DNA from: Streptomyces spiroverticillatus
GTDB taxonomy: Bacteria; Actinomycetota; Actinomycetes; Streptomycetales; Streptomycetaceae
NCBI GenBank assembly: GCA_014650415.1
Contig: BMUX01000002.1
Location: forward strand, 558,001-622,000
Length of the DNA: 64,000 nt
Direction of reading: 5' to 3'
In this document: positions 1-7,991 of the stretch, piece by piece
Layout: the number at the start of each line of letters is the position of its first letter
How positions within the stretch are numbered: position 1 is the stretch's first letter
Program-made: the position numbers and the translations under genes
Notes under the pieces: generated by a model
Seen by the model: only the letters and a program-made list of their open reading frames with translations
Told to the model about the DNA's origin: nothing
The model's database searches: none

Positions 1-260
1 GCAAGCTGGCCGCGATCGGCATCCGGGTCGCCAAGGGCGTCACGATGCACGGCTTCTCGCTGAACGTGAACCCGGACAACACCTGGTTCGACCGGATCGT
101 GCCGTGCGGCATCCGCGACGCGGGTGTCGCCTCGCTCGCGGGCGAGCTGGGCCGGGACATCACGATCGAGGAGGTCCTGCCGGTGGTCGAGAAGCACCTC
201 ACCGAGGTGATGGCTCAGTCCGTGCTCGCGCCCCGCGAGGTCGACAAGGCAGCCGTCTAG
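1..260 (+). CDS. lipB: Octanoyltransferase LipB, C-terminal part
   Basis: Partial gene: the reading frame is open from the left edge and stops at 258-260, so 85 residues of the C terminus are visible. LipB transfers the octanoyl group from acyl carrier protein to lipoyl domains, the first step of de novo lipoate synthesis in the cytoplasm. The visible motifs [12 protein letters not shown] and DRIVPCGI, with the catalytic-type Cys in the second, are typical of the family's C-terminal half. It lies just upstream of lipA on the same strand (123 bp gap), the usual lipoate pair. Start and N terminus lie outside the window. Confidence 0.93.
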   Translation, partial: KLAAIGIRVAKGVTMHGFSLNVNPDNTWFDRIVPCGIRDAGVASLAGELGRDITIEEVLPVVEKHLTEVMAQSVLAPREVDKAAV

Positions 261-383
261 ACGTCAGCTGGGGAATGCCCCTGTCCGGGTCCAGGTTGTC
301 CGGACGTAGTGCCATGCAAATATCGGGCGTACCCTGGTGTTCGCCGATGAATCGAAGCCGTTACGGCAAGAGGGAGTGCGGAC

Positions 384-1349
384 GTGTCCGCTGTCGCACC
401 CGACGGACGCAAGATGCTGCGCCTGGAGGTCCGGAACAGCCAGACCCCCATCGAGCGCAAGCCCGAGTGGATCAAGACCCGGGCGAAGATGGGTCCCGAG
501 TACACCAAGATGCAGGCCCTGGTGAAGGGCGAAGGACTGCACACGGTGTGCCAGGAGGCCGGTTGTCCCAACATCTACGAATGCTGGGAGGACCGCGAGG
601 CCACCTTCCTCATCGGCGGTGACCAGTGCACGAGGCGCTGTGACTTCTGCCAGATCGACACGGGCAAGCCGCAGGCGCTGGACCGTGACGAGCCGCGCCG
701 CGTGGGCGAGTCCGTGGTCACCATGGACCTGAACTACGCCACCATCACGGGCGTCGCGCGCGACGACCTTCAGGACGGCGGCGCCTGGCTGTACGCGGAG
801 ACCGTGCGCCAGATCCACCAGCAGACGGCGGGCCGCGAGGCCGGGCGCACCAAGGTGGAGCTGCTGGCCCCCGACTTCAACGCGGTCCCCGAGCTGCTGG
901 ACGTCGTCTTCGCGTCCCGCCCCGAGGTGTTCGCGCACAACGTGGAGACGGTGCCGCGCATCTTCAAGCGCATCCGCCCCGGCTTCCGCTACGAGCGCTC
1001 GCTCGACGTCATCACCAAGGCGCGCGAGGCCGGTCTGGTGACGAAGTCGAACCTGATCCTCGGCATGGGCGAGACCCGTGAAGAGGTCAGCGAGGCGCTG
1101 AAGGACCTGCACGAGGCGGGCTGCGAGCTCATCACGATCACGCAGTACCTGCGCCCCTCCCCCCGGCACCACCCCGTCGAGCGCTGGGTGAAGCCGATGG
1201 AGTTCGTCGAGCTGAAGGACGAGGCCGACGCGATCGGCTACTCCGGTGTGATGTCCGGGCCGCTGGTCCGCTCCTCGTACCGCGCGGGCCGTCTCTACGG
1301 CCAGGCGATGGAGCGGCGCGGGGCACTGGAGTCCACGCCCGCCGTGTGA
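384..1349 (+). CDS. lipA: Lipoyl synthase LipA
   Basis: Radical SAM enzyme of 321 residues that inserts two sulfur atoms into protein-bound octanoyl chains. Both iron-sulfur cysteine sets are present: [12 protein letters not shown] (CX4CX5C, auxiliary cluster) and CTRRCDFC (CX3CX2C, SAM cluster). The family C-terminal element with RSSY is also present (VRSSYRAG). The GTG at 384 is chosen because GAGGGAG sits about 7 nt upstream and the next residues, [18 protein letters not shown], look like a normal actinobacterial LipA N terminus. It follows lipB with a 123-bp gap and is followed by a strong hairpin. Function and start are well supported. Confidence 0.97.
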   Translation: MSAVAPDGRKMLRLEVRNSQTPIERKPEWIKTRAKMGPEYTKMQALVKGEGLHTVCQEAGCPNIYECWEDREATFLIGGDQCTRRCDFCQIDTGKPQALDRDEPRRVGESVVTMDLNYATITGVARDDLQDGGAWLYAETVRQIHQQTAGREAGRTKVELLAPDFNAVPELLDVVFASRPEVFAHNVETVPRIFKRIRPGFRYERSLDVITKAREAGLVTKSNLILGMGETREEVSEALKDLHEAGCELITITQYLRPSPRHHPVERWVKPMEFVELKDEADAIGYSGVMSGPLVRSSYRAGRLYGQAMERRGALESTPAV

Positions 1350-1357
1350 CCGTCTCC

Positions 1358-1393
1358 GTGTGAATCGACACACAAGTGGTTACCGATCGGTAA
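1358..1393. promoter_or_regulatory. Two adjacent inverted repeats downstream of lipA
   Basis: GTGTG-n6-CACAC occupies 1358-1373, and the perfect 14-bp palindrome TTACCGATCGGTAA occupies 1380-1393. Both fall in the 247-bp non-coding gap before the next gene. The palindrome is dyad-symmetric and too short for a terminator, so a transcription-factor operator is possible. The protein that would bind is unknown. Confidence 0.4.
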
Positions 1394-1403
1394 TGACCGC
1401 AAG

Positions 1404-1453
1404 GACGCGGCCCGCACGATCCCCGCAGGTAGGGGGACCGTACGGGCCGCGTC
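1404..1453 (+). terminator. lipA terminator-like hairpin
   Basis: GACGCGGCCCG (1404-1414) pairs perfectly with CGGGCCGCGTC (1443-1453). The loop contains further complementary C-run and G-run stretches, and the stem is followed by AGTGTTTTC. Placed about 55 bp after the lipA stop, it probably ends the lip transcript. Confidence 0.7.
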
Positions 1454-1490
1454 AGTGTTTTCGCCCCTACCGTCAAGGTTTCATCGCTGT

Positions 1491-1519
1491 TTGACCGGTC
1501 GGTCACGTGCTGGTAACAC
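1491..1519 (+). promoter_or_regulatory. Possible promoter with overlapping inverted repeat
   Basis: TTGACC (1491-1496) is a good -35 match. The weaker TAACAC (1514-1519) follows after 17 bp. The -35 overlaps the inverted repeat TGACC-n4-GGTCA (1492-1505). It would drive the small gene at 1597. The call rests on sequence resemblance only. Confidence 0.3.
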
Positions 1520-1596
1520 CAATCAGTGACCCTGGCTTTACGCACCGCAGTTCCACCGCCACTGCCACTTGCCGTTGCTACGAGGGGGACCCCCGA

Positions 1597-1791
1597 ATGC
1601 AGGCCGTACGCGCCAACGCCCTCCCGTCCGTCACCGACGCGCTCCGCGCCGTCGAGTCCCTGCTGATGGGCACCGGCCAGCGCACCGCGCGCCGGAACGC
1701 CTGGACCGCCGTGCTGGAGGACCGCCGCCGGGCGAAGGACCGGGTCGAGACACAGCACGTACTGGAGGCCGTGTCCGCTCGTACGTCCTAG
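1597..1791 (+). CDS. Small conserved actinobacterial protein next to lipA
   Basis: A 64-residue basic, probably helical cytoplasmic protein with no signal peptide, membrane segment or recognised domain. The ATG at 1597 is preferred over an upstream in-frame GTG at 1507 because a GAGGGGGA ribosome-binding site (1582-1589) precedes it. The upstream extension would also run across promoter-like DNA. A small protein in this position, between lipA and the DUF4191 gene, is conserved in Streptomyces as I recall. Twenty bp separate its stop from the next start, suggesting co-transcription. Function unknown. Confidence 0.75.
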   Translation: MQAVRANALPSVTDALRAVESLLMGTGQRTARRNAWTAVLEDRRRAKDRVETQHVLEAVSARTS

Positions 1792-1810
1792 GCAACGTAA
1801 ACTTTCTCGC

Positions 1811-2515
1811 ATGGCGAGGAAGGAACGCGCAGCGAACGCGGACACTGCGAACCCCGGGCGACTCAAGCAGATCGCTCTGACGTACAAGATGACCCGCAAG
1901 CAGGACCCCAAGGTGGGTCTTGTGGTCTTTGGCCTGGGCATCGTCGTCTTCGGCGTGCTCCTGGGCGTCGGCTTCTTGATCGGTCACCCGGTCTACCTGG
2001 GCATTCTCGGCTTCCTGCTGGCCTTCCTCGCGATGGCGATCGTCTTCGGACGGCGTGCCGAGCGCGCTGCCTTCGGGCAGATGGAAGGACAGCCGGGAGC
2101 CGCTGCGGCCGTACTGGAGAACGTGGGCCGCGGCTGGACGACGACCCCGGCGGTCGCGATGAACCGCAACCAGGACGTCGTGCACCGGGCCGTCGGCAAG
2201 GCCGGCATCGTCCTGGTGGCCGAGGGCAACCCGAACCGGCTGCGGACCCTGCTGGGCGCCGAGAAGAAGAAGATGGCGCGCATCGTCGGCCCGGACGTCC
2301 CGGTCACCGACATCATCGTGGGCAACGGCGAGGGCCAGACCCCGCTGAAGAAGGTGCGCACCACGATGCTGAAGCTGCCGCGCACGCTGACCGGCCCCCA
2401 GGTGACGGCCACCAACGACCGGCTGCGCGCCATGGGCGACCTGATGAGCAACATGCCGCTCCCCAAGGGCCCGATGCCCGGCACCAAGGGCATGAAGATG
2501 CCCCGAGGCCGCTGA
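1811..2515 (+). CDS. DUF4191 family integral membrane protein
   Basis: A 234-residue membrane protein. Two adjacent hydrophobic helices lie at about residues 35-58 (VGLVVFGLGIVVFGVLLGVGFLI) and 62-82, between a basic N terminus and a longer basic cytoplasmic C-terminal domain rich in MK/PK near its end. The pattern, length and position downstream of lipA match the actinobacterial DUF4191 family. No enzymatic motif is visible. Conservation beside lipBA may hint at a link to lipoylation, but that is inference. Transcription likely ends at the strong hairpin at 2548-2584. Confidence 0.88.
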   Translation: MARKERAANADTANPGRLKQIALTYKMTRKQDPKVGLVVFGLGIVVFGVLLGVGFLIGHPVYLGILGFLLAFLAMAIVFGRRAERAAFGQMEGQPGAAAAVLENVGRGWTTTPAVAMNRNQDVVHRAVGKAGIVLVAEGNPNRLRTLLGAEKKKMARIVGPDVPVTDIIVGNGEGQTPLKKVRTTMLKLPRTLTGPQVTATNDRLRAMGDLMSNMPLPKGPMPGTKGMKMPRGR

Positions 2516-2547
2516 CGCCCGTCCCCTCCCGTTCCTTCTACGCAAGC

Positions 2548-2584
2548 GACGGCCCCGGAACCTCTCAGAGGTTCCGGGGCCGTC
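2548..2584. terminator. Bidirectional terminator between convergent genes
   Basis: A near-perfect palindrome: an 18-nt arm starting GACGGCCCCGGAACC (2548-2565) is complementary to 2567-2584 with a single central base. It lies between the convergent DUF4191 gene (+) and RDD gene (-), so it can serve both. Confidence 0.85.
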
Positions 2585-2609
2585 CTGCTGTCTCGGGTAC
2601 GTTTCCGGG

Positions 2610-3077
2610 CTACATCCGCACCTGTACTGAGCGGCTCAGCCGGTCGTGCAGTCCGCGCCCGTCGCGGTCCCAGATCAGGGCCGGGATCGCCAGGCACAGC
2701 AGCACACTGCGCACCACGGCCCAGCCGAAGGCGAGCCGCCCGCCGTGCTCGGAGACCACCCGCACCCTGAAGAGGCGCTTGCCGGGCGTGCAGCCGATGG
2801 TGCCGACGGTCAGAATGCTCAGTACGAGGAAGATGCCGAGCGCCGCGTTGCCTGCGGCCTGGGCGTCACCGCGGGCGAAGAAGCCGTTCGCGATGAGCAG
2901 GCACAGGATCCAGTCGACGAAGAGCGCGCCGAACCGGCGGCCCAGCGGGGCCACCGCGCCGGGCCCCTCGGGGGGCAGCCCGAGGCGCTTGCCCCGGTGC
3001 CCGAAGTCGGCGCCCATCTCTTCGGCGGCCGCGCGCGGCCCGGAGAGCCACGATCCGATTGCTTGCCTGTTGTCCAC
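2610..3077 (-). CDS. RDD family membrane protein
   Basis: A 155-residue protein with about three hydrophobic segments and the RDD signature: [15 protein letters not shown] near the first helix, then [12 protein letters not shown] after the second. The role of the family is unsettled (transport has been proposed). The GTG at 3077 gives [26 protein letters not shown], a sensible cytoplasmic start. Longer upstream readings would run into the glnA promoter region. It is divergent from glnA, with a 281-bp shared intergenic region containing the GlnR-like operator. Confidence 0.87.
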   Translation of the reverse strand: MDNRQAIGSWLSGPRAAAEEMGADFGHRGKRLGLPPEGPGAVAPLGRRFGALFVDWILCLLIANGFFARGDAQAAGNAALGIFLVLSILTVGTIGCTPGKRLFRVRVVSEHGGRLAFGWAVVRSVLLCLAIPALIWDRDGRGLHDRLSRSVQVRM

Positions 3078-3209
3078 CCCACCAAGGTACTGCGCCCCCC
3101 TTCGTCCCGGTCCGGGCGGGGCGGCGCTTGCGGCGAGCGTCACGTTCCCGGGGGTGTTCGGCACGGTCGGCCGGGGGCAGGCTCGGCGGGGAGCGGTGGA
3201 GCCTGCTGG

Positions 3210-3247
3210 TTAACTTGGGCGAAACAAATGGGTCATGCTGGAGAAAT
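3210..3247 (+). promoter_or_regulatory. GlnR-type operator upstream of glnA
   Basis: TTAAC-n6-GAAAC-n6-GTCAT-n6-GAAAT matches the actinobacterial GlnR pattern gTnAC-n6-GaAAC, repeated twice at an exact 22-bp period (half-sites every 11 bp). It lies 112-149 bp upstream of the glnA start codon. GlnR controls glnA in Streptomyces, so the role is expected, but binding here is inferred from the match. Confidence 0.8.
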
Positions 3248-3358
3248 CCCGTCTGCCTATGGTCGACGCCAGCGTGCGCCACCGCACTGGCCCGCATGAA
3301 GAACCCGCAGATGACGCGGCAACCCCGTCCGGCCCCGGGCGGGAGTAGGAGGAGCTGG

Positions 3359-4768
3359 ATGTTCGGGAACGCCGACGACGCCAAGAAGTTCATCGCCGAC
3401 AACGACGTGAAGTTCGTGGACGTCAGGTTCTGCGACCTGCCGGGTGTGATGCAGCACTTCACCATCCCGGCGAAGGCCTTCGACCCGGACGAGGAGCTGG
3501 CCTTCGACGGCTCGTCCATCCGCGGCTTCCAGGCCATCCACGAGTCCGACATGGCGCTGCGCGCCGACCTGTCGACGGCCCGTCTGGACCCGTTCCGCCG
3601 CGACAAGACGCTGAACATCAACTTCTTCATCCACGACCCGATCACGGGCGAGCAGTACAGCCGTGACCCGCGCAACATCGCCAAGAAGGCCGAGGCCTAC
3701 CTCGCCTCCACCGGCATCGCGGACACCGCGTACTTCGGCCCCGAGGCCGAGTTCTACGTCTTCGACTCGGTCCGCTTCGAGACCTCCGCGAACCAGAGCT
3801 TCTACCACATCGACTCCGAGGCCGGCGCCTGGAACACCGGTGCGGTGGAGAACAACCGCGGCTACAAGGTCCGTTACAAGGGCGGCTACTTCCCGGCCCC
3901 GCCGGTCGACCACTTCGCCGACCTGCGTGCGGAGATCTCCCTGGAGCTGGACAAGCAGGGCCTCCAGGTCGAGCGCCAGCACCACGAGGTCGGCACCGCC
4001 GGCCAGGCCGAGATCAACTACAAGTTCAACACGCTGCTCGCCGCGGCCGACGACCTGATGCTCTTCAAGTACATCGTGAAGAACGTCGCCTGGCGCAACA
4101 ACAAGACCGCGACCTTCATGCCGAAGCCGATCTTCGGCGACAACGGCTCGGGCATGCACGTGCACCAGTCGCTGTGGACCGGCGGCCAGCCGCTCTTCTA
4201 CGACGAGCAGGGCTACGCGGGCCTCTCGGACACCGCCCGCTACTACATCGGCGGCATCCTCAAGCACGCCCCCTCGCTGCTCGCCTTCACCAACCCGACG
4301 GTGAACTCCTACCACCGCCTGGTCCCCGGCTTCGAGGCCCCGGTCAACCTGGTCTACTCGCAGCGCAACCGCTCCGCCGCGATGCGCATCCCGATCACGG
4401 GCTCCAACCCGAAGGCCAAGCGCGTCGAGTTCCGCGCCCCGGACCCGTCCTCGAACCCGTACCTCGCCTTCTCGGCCCTCCTCCTCGCGGGCCTCGACGG
4501 CATCAAGAACAAGATCGAGCCGGCCGAGCCGATCGACAAGGACCTCTACGAGCTCGCCCCCGAGGAGCACGCGGGCGTCGCCCAGGTCCCGACCTCCCTC
4601 CCGGCGGTCCTCGACGCCCTGGAGGCGGACAACGAGTACCTCCAGGCGGGCGGCGTCTTCACGTCCGACCTGATCGAGACGTGGATCGACTACAAGCGCA
4701 CGCAGGAGATCGCCCCGATCCAGCTGCGCCCGCACCCGCACGAGTTCGAGCTGTACTTCGACCTCTAA
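3359..4768 (+). CDS. glnA: Glutamine synthetase type I (GlnA)
   Basis: A 469-residue GSI-beta-type enzyme that makes glutamine from glutamate, ammonia and ATP as a cytoplasmic dodecamer. Visible family elements are [10 protein letters not shown] near the N terminus, the metal/ATP-binding [21 protein letters not shown], and the active-site segment [10 protein letters not shown]. Tyr397 in [11 protein letters not shown] is the adenylylation target used by GlnE, whose gene is at 45552 in this window. The ATG at 3359 follows a strong AGGAGGAG (3347-3354). Upstream lies a four-half-site GlnR-like operator, and a stem-loop follows the stop. Full length, with no anomalies. Confidence 0.98.
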   Translation: MFGNADDAKKFIADNDVKFVDVRFCDLPGVMQHFTIPAKAFDPDEELAFDGSSIRGFQAIHESDMALRADLSTARLDPFRRDKTLNINFFIHDPITGEQYSRDPRNIAKKAEAYLASTGIADTAYFGPEAEFYVFDSVRFETSANQSFYHIDSEAGAWNTGAVENNRGYKVRYKGGYFPAPPVDHFADLRAEISLELDKQGLQVERQHHEVGTAGQAEINYKFNTLLAAADDLMLFKYIVKNVAWRNNKTATFMPKPIFGDNGSGMHVHQSLWTGGQPLFYDEQGYAGLSDTARYYIGGILKHAPSLLAFTNPTVNSYHRLVPGFEAPVNLVYSQRNRSAAMRIPITGSNPKAKRVEFRAPDPSSNPYLAFSALLLAGLDGIKNKIEPAEPIDKDLYELAPEEHAGVAQVPTSLPAVLDALEADNEYLQAGGVFTSDLIETWIDYKRTQEIAPIQLRPHPHEFELYFDL

Positions 4769-4785
4769 GCCGGACCGCTTCCCAC

Positions 4786-4826
4786 GGAGCCCCGGTCGCT
4801 GCCTTCGAGGCGGCGGCCGGGGCTCC
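4786..4826 (+). terminator. glnA terminator
   Basis: GGAGCCCCGG (4786-4795) pairs with CCGGGGCTCC (4817-4826). An additional inner stem surrounds TTCGA. It starts 18 bp after the glnA stop, and the following gene is convergent. Confidence 0.8.
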
Positions 4827-4855
4827 GGCGTTCGTCCGTGCGGAGGCGGGCCGGA

Positions 4856-5152
4856 TCAGCCCATCTCGTCCCGGATCAGCTCACGCACCATGCGGCAGGT
4901 CGTGTTGGACGGGGGGTGGATTCCCACGCGGGCGGCCGTGTCGCGGATCTTGCGGTTGGTGGCCTTTTCCGGGACGTAGACGCCCGAGTCCATCAGGGCT
5001 ATCGCCAGGCGCATGGCCTTCAGGCGGCGGTTGTGGGAGATGTACCACTCGCGCGGGCGGCCGGCCGGGAGGGGCTTCTTCCGCAGCGGCTTGGGCGGGG
5101 TGGCCTTCGGCTTGTGGGGGCGGGCGTTTGTCATCAGTGCGGCAGCGGTCAC
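4856..5152 (-). CDS. Small conserved basic protein
   Basis: A 98-residue protein rich in Lys/Arg/Pro in its N-terminal third (PHKPKATPPKPLRKKPLP), then a more regular region ending TCRMVRELIRDEMG. No known domain is recognised. A GTG at 5152 is preferred because AGGAGG lies 6 nt upstream. An ATG at 5158 sits immediately against that Shine-Dalgarno sequence and an ATG at 5134 is internal. It is convergent with glnA and divergent from the ArsC-like gene. DNA or RNA binding would fit the charge, but this is a guess. Confidence 0.65.
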   Translation of the reverse strand: MTAAALMTNARPHKPKATPPKPLRKKPLPAGRPREWYISHNRRLKAMRLAIALMDSGVYVPEKATNRKIRDTAARVGIHPPSNTTCRMVRELIRDEMG

Positions 5153-5234
5153 GGGCATCCTCCTGAGGCGTTCACGGACCCTCTCGGACGCTTCCCATTT
5201 TACTGGCCACCACTGACAATCGGCCCTGGCCAGA

Positions 5235-5293
5235 GGGGGTTTGGGCGGTGTGGGGCGGGGGGTGGGGGAGGGGGCGGGGGTAGCTTTGGGGGC
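5235..5293 (+). other. G-tract-rich leader with quadruplex potential
   Basis: The 59 bp immediately before the ATG at 5294 contain at least seven runs of three or more G (GGGGG, GGG, GGGG, GGGGGG, GGGGG and others) with loops of 1-6 nt. The last run doubles as the ribosome-binding site. Quadruplex formation in DNA or RNA is possible in principle and is not shown. Confidence 0.4.
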
Positions 5294-5659
5294 ATGGAGA
5301 TCTGGATCAATCCCGCGTGTTCGAAGTGCCGGTCGGCAGTGCAGCTGCTGGACGAGGAAGGTGCCTCGTACACCGTGCGGCGGTACCTCGACGACGTACC
5401 GGGCGAGGGGGAGATCCGCGAGGTGCTGGAGCGGCTGGGGCTCGAGCCGTGGGACATCACGCGGACGCAGGAGGCCGAGGCGAAGGAGCTCGGGCTGAAG
5501 GAGTGGGCGAGGGACGCGGATGCGCGGGAGCGGTGGGTTGCGGCGCTCGCCGCGCATCCGAGGCTCATCCAGCGGCCGATCATCACGGCGGACGACGGTA
5601 CGGCCGTGATGGGGCGGACGGAGGAGGCGGTGCGGGACGCGCTGGGGCGGAAGGGGTAG
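5294..5659 (+). CDS. ArsC/Spx-family thioredoxin-fold protein
   Basis: A 121-residue cytoplasmic protein of the ArsC-like family. The N-terminal NPACSKCRSA contains a CX2C redox pair, followed by a thioredoxin-like fold and the conserved RPI-type segment QRPIITADD near the C terminus. Such proteins act as arsenate reductases or as related redox proteins. The CX2C rather than a single Cys, and the absence of other ars genes nearby, argue against naming it arsC. Start ATG 5294 is directly preceded by a G-rich tract. It is convergent with the oxidoreductase gene, with only 3 bp between stops. Confidence 0.8.
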   Translation: MEIWINPACSKCRSAVQLLDEEGASYTVRRYLDDVPGEGEIREVLERLGLEPWDITRTQEAEAKELGLKEWARDADARERWVAALAAHPRLIQRPIITADDGTAVMGRTEEAVRDALGRKG

Positions 5660-5662
5660 CGG

Positions 5663-6577
5663 TCAGGGCTTGGCGGGGAGCGCCGCTTCGGCCTGGGCGA
5701 GGAGTTCGGTGACGCGCAGGCCGAAGCGGGCGTCGCAGGGGTGCGGGGTGCCGGTGCGGACGGCGTCCAGGAGGGCGTCGACGGCGGCGGCGAAGGAGTC
5801 GGTGGCCGGGCCCCACTGGTCGGGGAGGGTGTGGATGCCGGTGCGGCCGCGGAGTTCGATGCCGACGCCGGCGGCCTCCTGAGGGGCGCTCAGGCCGAGG
5901 GTCGTGGTGCTGGAGGCGCCCGAGGCGTGGCGCAGGACGAGGTGGACGGTGTCGGCGGAGCCGGGGGCGGCGGTGAGGTCGGTGACGTCGCCGAGGGCCG
6001 GCAGGAGTACGGAGAGGGCGTGCGGGCCCACGTCCCACAGGGCGCCCTTCTCGCCGCGCCAGGGGGAGGCGGCGTACGGGCTGTCGGAGCCCGGGGAGAA
6101 GAGGGCGCCCAGCCAGTGCGCGTGGGCGGTGAACCAGCCGTCGGCGGCGGCCTGTTCGGCGATCCAGGGGGCGACGCCGGGGGCGAAGCGGAGGGTGAAG
6201 AAGACGACGGAGGCGACGCCCGTTTCCCGTACCGCGTCGGCGACCTCGCGGGCCGCCTCGGCGGTGGTGGCGACCGGCTTGTCGAGGAGGAGGTGGCAGC
6301 CCGCCTGCGCGGCGCGGACGGCCAGGGGGGCCTGGATGTCCGGGGGCAGGGCGACGGCGACCGCGTCGCAGTCGGCGAGGAGGGCGTCGAGGTCTTCGTA
6401 TGCGGTGGTGGCATGCGTACGGGCGAGGGCTTCGGCCGCTTCGGGGCGGCGGCCCCAGACGCCCTGGAGGTGGACGCCGGGGTGGGCGGCGAGGGCGGGG
6501 GCGTGGGTGCGGGTGGCCCAGGGGCCGGTGCCGAGTAGGCCGATGCGGAGGGGGGTGGGGGGCGGGATCGAGGTCAT
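5663..6577 (-). CDS. Gfo/Idh/MocA family oxidoreductase
   Basis: A 304-residue NAD(P)-dependent oxidoreductase. The N-terminal Rossmann motif GLLGTGPWA lies around residues 12-20. The family signature LLLDKPVATTAEAA carries the catalytic-type Lys of the conserved (E/D)KP element. The C-terminal substrate domain includes WDVGPHALSVLLPALG. The substrate, probably a sugar, inositol or related polyol, cannot be read from sequence. The ATG at 6577 (MTSIPPPTPLRIGLLG) puts the Rossmann motif at the expected distance. It is divergent from glnII, with the GlnR-like half-sites between them. Confidence 0.9.
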   Translation of the reverse strand: MTSIPPPTPLRIGLLGTGPWATRTHAPALAAHPGVHLQGVWGRRPEAAEALARTHATTAYEDLDALLADCDAVAVALPPDIQAPLAVRAAQAGCHLLLDKPVATTAEAAREVADAVRETGVASVVFFTLRFAPGVAPWIAEQAAADGWFTAHAHWLGALFSPGSDSPYAASPWRGEKGALWDVGPHALSVLLPALGDVTDLTAAPGSADTVHLVLRHASGASSTTTLGLSAPQEAAGVGIELRGRTGIHTLPDQWGPATDSFAAAVDALLDAVRTGTPHPCDARFGLRVTELLAQAEAALPAKP

Positions 6578-6691
6578 GGGGTCAAGTCTGCACGGGGCGA
6601 GGGGGCTGGGGCCCGGGGTGGTGGGGGTGCGGGCAGGAGCGGCACCCGGGCGGGCCGGGAGCGAGGGGGCGGGGGCGAGGGTGCGACGGAG

Positions 6692-6751
6692 GTCACATGG
6701 CCCGGAAGGGCAGGTAACACGGGGTTCACATTCGGGCAACGGACGGGAAAT
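6692..6751 (+). promoter_or_regulatory. Extended GlnR-type operator array upstream of glnII
   Basis: Six 5-bp half-sites spaced by exactly 6 bp: GTCAC, CGGAA, GTAAC, TTCAC, GCAAC, GAAAT. The last four (6714-6751) form a complete two-repeat GlnR pattern, and GTCAC/CGGAA is a weaker third repeat in register. The start codon of glnII lies 113 bp downstream of the array. Confidence 0.75.
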
Positions 6752-6864
6752 CGCGGGTTGCCAGGCTGCCGACCATCACCGCAGCAGCACGGGGCCGCAC
6801 CCGCCACCGCCGCACCGGTGGCACACCCCGCAGCCGCGCAGAAGAACCCGTAAAGGATGGCGTC

Positions 6865-7884
6865 GTGACGTTCAAGGCCGAATACATCTGGATCGACGGC
6901 ACCGAGCCGACCGCGAAGCTCCGCTCGAAGACGAAGATCCTGACCGACGGGGCGGCGCTGCCGCTCTGGGGCTTTGACGGGTCGAGCACGAACCAGGCCC
7001 AGGGGCACGCCTCGGACCTCGTCCTGAAGCCGGTGTTCTCCTGCCCGGACCCGATCCGCGGCGGCAACGACATCCTCGTCATGTGCGAGGTGCTGAACAT
7101 CGACATGACGCCGCACCCCTCCAACATGCGGGCCGAACTGCGGCCGCTGGCCGAGCAGTTCGAGGCGCAGAAGCCGATCTTCGGGATCGAGCAGGAGTAC
7201 ACCTTTTTCGAGGGCGAGCGTCCGCTCGGCTTCCCGGCGGGCGGCTTCCCGGCCGCGCAGGGCGGCTACTACTGCGGTGTCGGCGCCGACGAGATCTTCG
7301 GGCGCGAGATCGTCGAGAAGCACCTCGACCACTGCCTCGCGGCGGGGCTCGGGATTTCCGGCATCAACGCCGAGGTCATGCCGGGGCAGTGGGAGTTCCA
7401 GGTGGGACCGCTGTCCCCGCTGGAGGTCTCCGACCAGCTGTGGGTCGCGCGCTGGCTGCTCTACCGCACCGCCGAGGACTTCGGTGTCTCCGCGACGCTG
7501 GACCCGAAGCCGGTGAAGGGCGACTGGAACGGCGCCGGTGCGCACACCAACTTCTCCACCAAGGCCATGCGCGAGGGCTACGACGCGATCATCACGGCGT
7601 GCGAGTCGCTGGGTGAGGGCTCGAAGCCGATGGACCACGTCAAGAACTACGGCGCGGGCATCGACGACCGTCTGACCGGCCTGCACGAGACCGCGCCGTG
7701 GAACGAGTACAGCTACGGGGTCTCCGACCGTGGTGCCTCGGTGCGCATTCCGTGGCAGGTGGCGCAGGAGAAGAAGGGCTACATCGAGGACCGTCGGCCG
7801 AACGCCAACGTCGACCCGTACGTCGTGACCCGTCTGATCGTCGAGACCTGCTGCACCGCCCTGGAGAAGGCCGGCCAGGTCTGA
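6865..7884 (+). CDS. glnII: Glutamine synthetase type II (eukaryotic type)
   Basis: A 339-residue GSII enzyme, much shorter than GlnA. Recognised by AEYIWIDGTEPTAKLRSKTK at the N terminus, PLWGFDGSSTNQA, the metal-binding FGIEQEYTFFE, GQWEFQVGP, and GAGAHTNFSTKAMR. It makes glutamine like GlnA but is not regulated by adenylylation and is typically heat-labile. Start GTG 6865, with AAAGGA about 7 nt upstream. It is preceded by a long GlnR-like operator array and followed by a strong hairpin at 7915-7950. Having both GSI and GSII is characteristic of Streptomyces. Confidence 0.98.
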   Translation: MTFKAEYIWIDGTEPTAKLRSKTKILTDGAALPLWGFDGSSTNQAQGHASDLVLKPVFSCPDPIRGGNDILVMCEVLNIDMTPHPSNMRAELRPLAEQFEAQKPIFGIEQEYTFFEGERPLGFPAGGFPAAQGGYYCGVGADEIFGREIVEKHLDHCLAAGLGISGINAEVMPGQWEFQVGPLSPLEVSDQLWVARWLLYRTAEDFGVSATLDPKPVKGDWNGAGAHTNFSTKAMREGYDAIITACESLGEGSKPMDHVKNYGAGIDDRLTGLHETAPWNEYSYGVSDRGASVRIPWQVAQEKKGYIEDRRPNANVDPYVVTRLIVETCCTALEKAGQV

Positions 7885-7914
7885 ACCGCCGCAGCATGAG
7901 CCAAGCGTGAGCCA

Positions 7915-7950
7915 GGGGGTGTTCGCCGGAGTGGTCCGGTGAACACCCCC
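7915..7950 (+). terminator. glnII terminator
   Basis: GGGGGTGTTC (7915-7924) pairs with GAACACCCCC (7941-7950). The stem continues inward through a G-T pair and CCGG/CCGG, and a TTGG follows. It is 30 bp after the glnII stop. Confidence 0.85.
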
Positions 7951-7991
7951 TTGGCGCGTGCGTTGTCGGTGGCGTGTGTCACTCTCGACCC

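Noticed and set aside
3257..4741. Long open frame on the minus strand opposite glnA
   Set aside because: A codon-bias shadow of glnA. Composition is dominated by Val, Arg, Leu and Asp-rich low complexity, with no start signal or family motif. The same applies to the long frames opposite glnE (45504-48461) and pulA.
5294..5659. Naming the ArsC-like gene arsC
   Set aside because: No arsR, arsB or acr3 is nearby and the motif is CX2C, so arsenate reduction cannot be claimed.
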